A DNA stretch of 7,864 bases from Candidatus Phaeomarinibacter sp. Lineage in GTDB: Bacteria > Pseudomonadota > Alphaproteobacteria > CGMCC-115125. This document shows positions 5,273-7,864 of this stretch, piece by piece (position 1 is the first letter of the stretch; every line of letters begins with the position of its first letter). The translations under genes and the position numbers were made by a program. The notes below the pieces were generated by a model. That model saw only the letters and a program-made list of their open reading frames with translations, ran no database searches and had not been told where the DNA came from. The DNA is taken from NCBI GenBank assembly GCA_028279995.1, contig JANQMQ010000692.1:1-7864 (forward strand), written 5' to 3'.

Positions 5273-6730
5273 ATGGAACAGATCAAGGAAATCCGGCGCA
5301 CAGCGAGTACAGCGCTGATGGCATTTATCTGGGCCCAGGTTGGCGTTGCCATCCTGCTCGGCGCGGTTACCGGCCAGCCCATTCTCACGCCCGCGGCCAT
5401 GATCGCGGTTCTTGCCGCGGCCAATACGGCGGCGTGGTGGGTGGGGCGCGGCAATGCGCAAAACAGGTTCACCACAGCGGTTGCCGTTTCACTCAGCGTT
5501 GCCGTTCTGGTCTATCAGATGACAGGCCACCCCTGGCAGCTTGATCTGCATATGTATTTCTTCGCCGCACTGGCCATTCTGGTGGTGCAGGCGGACAGCC
5601 GGGCGCTTCTTCTGGGTGCCGCGGTGGTCGCGGTTCATCACCTGGTTCTCAACTTCGTTCTGCCGTTTGCCATCTTCCCTGATGGCAGCGACCTCATGCG
5701 CGTCGTCCTGCATGCGGTGGTCGTTGTGCTTGAAACAGGGGCCCTGCTGTGGCTCACAGAACGCCTCATTTCGGGCTTCGCCACTGCCGAAAACTCTATC
5801 GCCAAGGCGAATGACGCGCTGGCTCAGGTGGAGTCGCTTACCGCAGAACGCGAAGCCGAACAGGAACGGCAGCGTGAGGCGCGCCGCGCCCAGATGCTCC
5901 AGGTGGCGGATGATCTTGAAAGCGACGTCAGGGGCGTTGTGGAAAGCGTCAGCGGTGCGGCCACACAGGCCAACACCGTTGCCGAGCAGGTGAAGTCGGC
6001 CACGGAAGCTGCCAGTGAGCGCTGCGAGGCGGTCTCCCACGCGTCCGCTGAATCTGCCAGCAGCGTGCAGGTTGTCGCAGCTGCGACGGAAGAACTCGGT
6101 GCGTCGATCTCGCAGATTGCAAGCCGCGTTGGCGAATCCAGCCGCTCCGCCCGGGCGGCGGTCGATGAAGCGGATTCCGCTGTGGACGCGTCCCAGCAGC
6201 TCAATGCGGAAACCGACAAGATCGGTCAGGTCATCAGCCTAATCGAGGATATTGCCAGCCAGACCAACCTCCTCGCGCTCAACGCGACCATTGAGGCCGC
6301 GCGCGCCGGCGAAGCAGGCAAGGGCTTTGCAGTCGTGGCCAGTGAGGTGAAGGGCCTTGCTTCGCAGACCGCGAAGGCGACGGAAGAGATCACCGGCACC
6401 ATTGAAAGCATGCGCGACAGCGCCAACTCGGTGACCGGTGCCATTGACGCCATTCGCAAGCGCATTCAGTCCATTGACGAAGAAAGCGCCGCTATCGCCG
6501 CGGCCATCGAAGAACAGACCACGGCGACGTCCGAGATCGGTCAGAACACGGACGCGGCAGCCCAGAGCGTGGGCGGCGTGGATACCAATATCGGTCAGGT
6601 GCTGGATCAGACCCGCACCTCAAGCGACAGCGCGACCGAGATTGCCCGCATCGTCGATGACATGAACACCCGCACGGTGGCCCTGCAGGGGCGGCTTGAT
6701 GCGGTACTGGAGCGGTTGCGCGCCGCCTAG
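5273..6730 (+). CDS. Methyl-accepting chemotaxis protein with six-helix membrane sensor
   Basis: This 485-residue chemoreceptor would pass signals to CheA/CheW at the inner membrane. The N-terminal 165 residues form about six membrane helices (roughly 13-32, 38-58, 66-82, 91-107, 109-135, 141-165) with short loops and no sizeable periplasmic domain. Several histidines lie in or at the edge of the helices: H93 in LHMYFF, H122/H123 in VHHLVLNF, and H147; H85 is in a loop. A charged coiled coil (about 170-210) leads into the signalling domain. The conserved hairpin tip is [23 protein letters not shown] within 327-349, followed by [13 protein letters not shown]. Possible methylation Glu pairs occur at 273-274, 371-372 and 413-414. 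I see no HAMP domain and no C-terminal CheR/CheB-binding pentapeptide. The ATG at 5273 has only a weak purine-rich leader. The ligand is unknown. Confidence 0.92.
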   Translation: MEQIKEIRRTASTALMAFIWAQVGVAILLGAVTGQPILTPAAMIAVLAAANTAAWWVGRGNAQNRFTTAVAVSLSVAVLVYQMTGHPWQLDLHMYFFAALAILVVQADSRALLLGAAVVAVHHLVLNFVLPFAIFPDGSDLMRVVLHAVVVVLETGALLWLTERLISGFATAENSIAKANDALAQVESLTAEREAEQERQREARRAQMLQVADDLESDVRGVVESVSGAATQANTVAEQVKSATEAASERCEAVSHASAESASSVQVVAAATEELGASISQIASRVGESSRSARAAVDEADSAVDASQQLNAETDKIGQVISLIEDIASQTNLLALNATIEAARAGEAGKGFAVVASEVKGLASQTAKATEEITGTIESMRDSANSVTGAIDAIRKRIQSIDEESAAIAAAIEEQTTATSEIGQNTDAAAQSVGGVDTNIGQVLDQTRTSSDSATEIARIVDDMNTRTVALQGRLDAVLERLRAA

Positions 6731-6752
6731 GCAACTTTCCGCTTCAAAACAG

Positions 6753-6787
6753 AAAAGCCCCCGCCGGATTTCCGGCGGGGGCTTTTT
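6753..6787. terminator. Bidirectional rho-independent terminator
   Basis: A perfect 15-bp stem (6753-6767 with 6772-6786) encloses the four-base loop ATTT. The GC-rich core GCCCCCGCCGG is flanked by A residues on the left and T residues on the right, so both strands have a stem followed by a T-tract. It lies between the converging chemoreceptor and OmpA-family genes and can end transcription of both. Confidence 0.95.
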
Positions 6788-6805
6788 GTCTGGTCTGATG
6801 CCGCG

Positions 6806-7465
6806 TTAGGACATGGAGCGCAGCGGTGAAATCTGAATTTCAACACGGCGGTTGGCAGAGCGTCCTGCTTCTGTCGCGTTGTCCGCGACCGGGCGTTCTT
6901 CACCGAAGCCCTTCACCAGCAGGCGACGGCTATCGACACCCTGGCTGGTGAGATACTGGCCGACCGAGCTGGCGCGGCGCAGGGACAGATCGATGTTGTA
7001 TTCGGCGCTGCCGGTTGAATCCGTATGACCCATCACGTCCACCAGTGACTTGTCATATTCGTCGAGCACGATCGCGACCGAGTTCAGCACTTCATAGAAG
7101 TTCGGCTTGATGTCCGACTGATTGACCGCAAACGTGATGTTGGACGGCATGTTGAGCAGGATGTTGTCACCCACACGCGTCACGCTCACGCCGCTCGCCT
7201 GCAGGCGTTCACGCAGTTCGGCTTCCTGGCGGTCCATGTAGTAGCCGATACCGGCACCCGCCAGCGCGCCGACGCCTGCGCCGATGAGGACACGTGTGCG
7301 GGTGTCGCCCCCGCCGATGAGAGCGCCGCCCAGGGCACCCACGGCAGCACCGATGCCGGCGCCGATCCCGGCCTTGGAGGCCTTGCGTTCACCTGTGTAG
7401 GGGTCGGTTGTGCAGGCGGCGAGCGTGAGGGCTGCTGCGGCCACGAGTGCGACTGTCTTTTTCAT
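6806..7465 (-). CDS. OmpA-family outer-membrane lipoprotein with glycine zipper
   Basis: This 219-residue protein is probably anchored in the outer membrane by lipid and binds peptidoglycan. A lipoprotein signal peptide ends at the lipobox LAAC, with C18 as the lipidated residue. The next residues are TTD, without Asp at +2, which favours outer-membrane sorting. Residues about 31-76 form a glycine-zipper segment of repeated GxxxG spacing. The OmpA C-terminal domain covers about 95-214. It includes NITFAVNQSDIKP, GHTDSTGSAEYN and LSLRRASSV with D149 and R164, the pair that contacts diaminopimelate, then GFGEERPVADN and NRRVEI. The overall layout resembles YiaD and related lipoproteins. The start ATG at 7465 has AAAGGA about 12 bases upstream. 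It is a single-gene unit ending at the shared terminator. The name OmpA alone would mislead, since there is no beta-barrel. Confidence 0.93.
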   Translation of the reverse strand: MKKTVALVAAAALTLAACTTDPYTGERKASKAGIGAGIGAAVGALGGALIGGGDTRTRVLIGAGVGALAGAGIGYYMDRQEAELRERLQASGVSVTRVGDNILLNMPSNITFAVNQSDIKPNFYEVLNSVAIVLDEYDKSLVDVMGHTDSTGSAEYNIDLSLRRASSVGQYLTSQGVDSRRLLVKGFGEERPVADNATEAGRSANRRVEIQISPLRSMS

Positions 7466-7786
7466 CGAGTGTCCCGTCCTTTGACATAGCCCGGAAATTC
7501 GGGCGCGAAATCCAACAAGGATGACAGGTCCGGTACATCTGGCACGATGCGCCCTCCATCCCCTTCTGTTCAGCTTCGGGTTCAGTGCATGAACCCAACC
7601 TGAACGAAATATGCGAGCCGGTGTGCCGGGCGAGATGCGTCATATGGCAGTGTTCTGCTATATCTGCATCCGAAACGACAAAAACCGCAATTCTCAGCCG
7701 GTCTCAGCTTCCCCTGTCTAGCATGAATGTGCGGGGAAAGCTGCCTCACTGACCGGCCCACAAACACCATCAGGAAGGAAAACTCC
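7466..7786. other. Divergent spacer between the OmpA-family and SDR genes
   Basis: These 321 bases contain no gene I can support. They must hold promoters for both flanking genes. Visible structure includes the two-tier inverted repeat at 7568-7605, a short inverted repeat GCCCG/CGGGC at 7489-7504 in the leader of the OmpA-family gene, and a strong ribosome binding site AGGAAGGAA at 7772-7780 for the SDR gene. I did not find a convincing -35/-10 pair; a TTGACA at 7481-7486 has no matching -10. Confidence 0.6.
7568..7605. repeat. Two-tier inverted repeat, possible operator
   Basis: The outer arms GTTCAG (7568-7573) and CTGAAC (7600-7605) flank the inner arms GGGTTCA (7578-7584) and TGAACCC (7590-7596), with the loop GTGCA. 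All pairings are exact, and the internal bulges are four and three bases. The element contains four copies of GTTCA, two in each direction, as expected for paired sites of a dimeric regulator. It lies about 103 bases upstream of the OmpA-family start and about 180 upstream of the SDR start. A T-tract is lacking, so it is not a terminator. Confidence 0.6.
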
Positions 7787-7864
7787 ATGTCGCTCTTTGA
7801 CCTCTCCGGCAAGGTTGCCCTCGTCACCGGCTCCACCAAGGGCATCGGCGAAGCCATCGTCAAA
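7787..7864 (+). CDS. Short-chain dehydrogenase/reductase, N-terminal fragment
   Basis: Only 26 codons are present before the window ends. They show a beta strand, KVALVTG, and then the classical SDR cofactor-binding motif TGxxxGIG (T14, G15, G19, G21), which binds NAD(P)H in a Rossmann fold. The ATG at 7787 is fixed by AGGAAGGAA at 7772-7780, six bases upstream and the best ribosome binding site in the window. The substrate cannot be told from this part; FabG-like, sugar and alcohol dehydrogenases all begin this way. Confidence 0.9.
   Translation, partial: MSLFDLSGKVALVTGSTKGIGEAIVK

Noticed and set aside
5489..6040. 183-codon minus-strand open frame
   Set aside because: It is a mirror frame of the chemoreceptor gene in GC-rich DNA.
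7481..7486. TTGACA resembling a -35 box on the plus strand
   Set aside because: No -10 hexamer follows at 16-18 bases, and the next plus-strand gene is about 300 bases away.

Overview
The window looks like chromosomal core DNA from a GC-rich, motile alphaproteobacterium. Four things point there: a TIGR01459-type HAD protein near ribF, a TipF-like degenerate EAL protein, a CheY of the alphaproteobacterial type, and TTAA-N7-TNAA boxes resembling CtrA sites ahead of motility genes. I cannot place it to genus. Caulobacterales, Hyphomicrobiales or Parvibaculales relatives would all fit. I see no insertion sequence, phage gene, CRISPR array, tRNA or rRNA.

Layout, left to right. Bases 1-425 (minus) are the N-terminal 141 codons of ribF. 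A 281-bp divergent spacer follows, then a single-domain CheY response regulator (707-1093, plus). The CheY gene converges tightly on a HAD-IIA hydrolase (1106-2011, minus). Upstream of the HAD gene on the same strand is a membrane-anchored, coiled-coil, degenerate-EAL protein that I read as TipF, a c-di-GMP-linked flagellar assembly factor (2070 to about 3359, minus). A spacer with a 12-bp tandem repeat separates it from a divergent plus-strand pair, a ChaC-type gamma-glutamylcyclotransferase (3561-4136) and a thiol glutathione peroxidase (4207-4689). Next is a probable two-gene plus-strand unit: a small single-TM protein of unknown function (4898-5215) and a chemoreceptor whose sensor is a six-helix membrane domain with buried histidines (5273-6730). 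A strong bidirectional terminator (6753-6787) separates the receptor from a convergent OmpA-family lipoprotein (6806-7465, minus). A 321-bp gene-free spacer holds a two-tier inverted repeat. The window ends in the first 26 codons of an SDR oxidoreductase (7787 onward, plus).

How the genes fit together. Three loci concern motility: cheY, tipF, and the small-protein/chemoreceptor unit. cheY and tipF are preceded by nearly identical boxes (18 of 20 bases, TTAACG.TTT.TCAA core), and a weaker one-mismatch box precedes the small-protein gene. This suggests shared cell-cycle control of the CtrA type, which is an inference. chaC and the peroxidase form a glutathione/peroxide-handling pair. The least explained part is the small anchored protein beside a chemoreceptor with a histidine-rich membrane sensor. 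It is the best candidate here for an undescribed sensory module.
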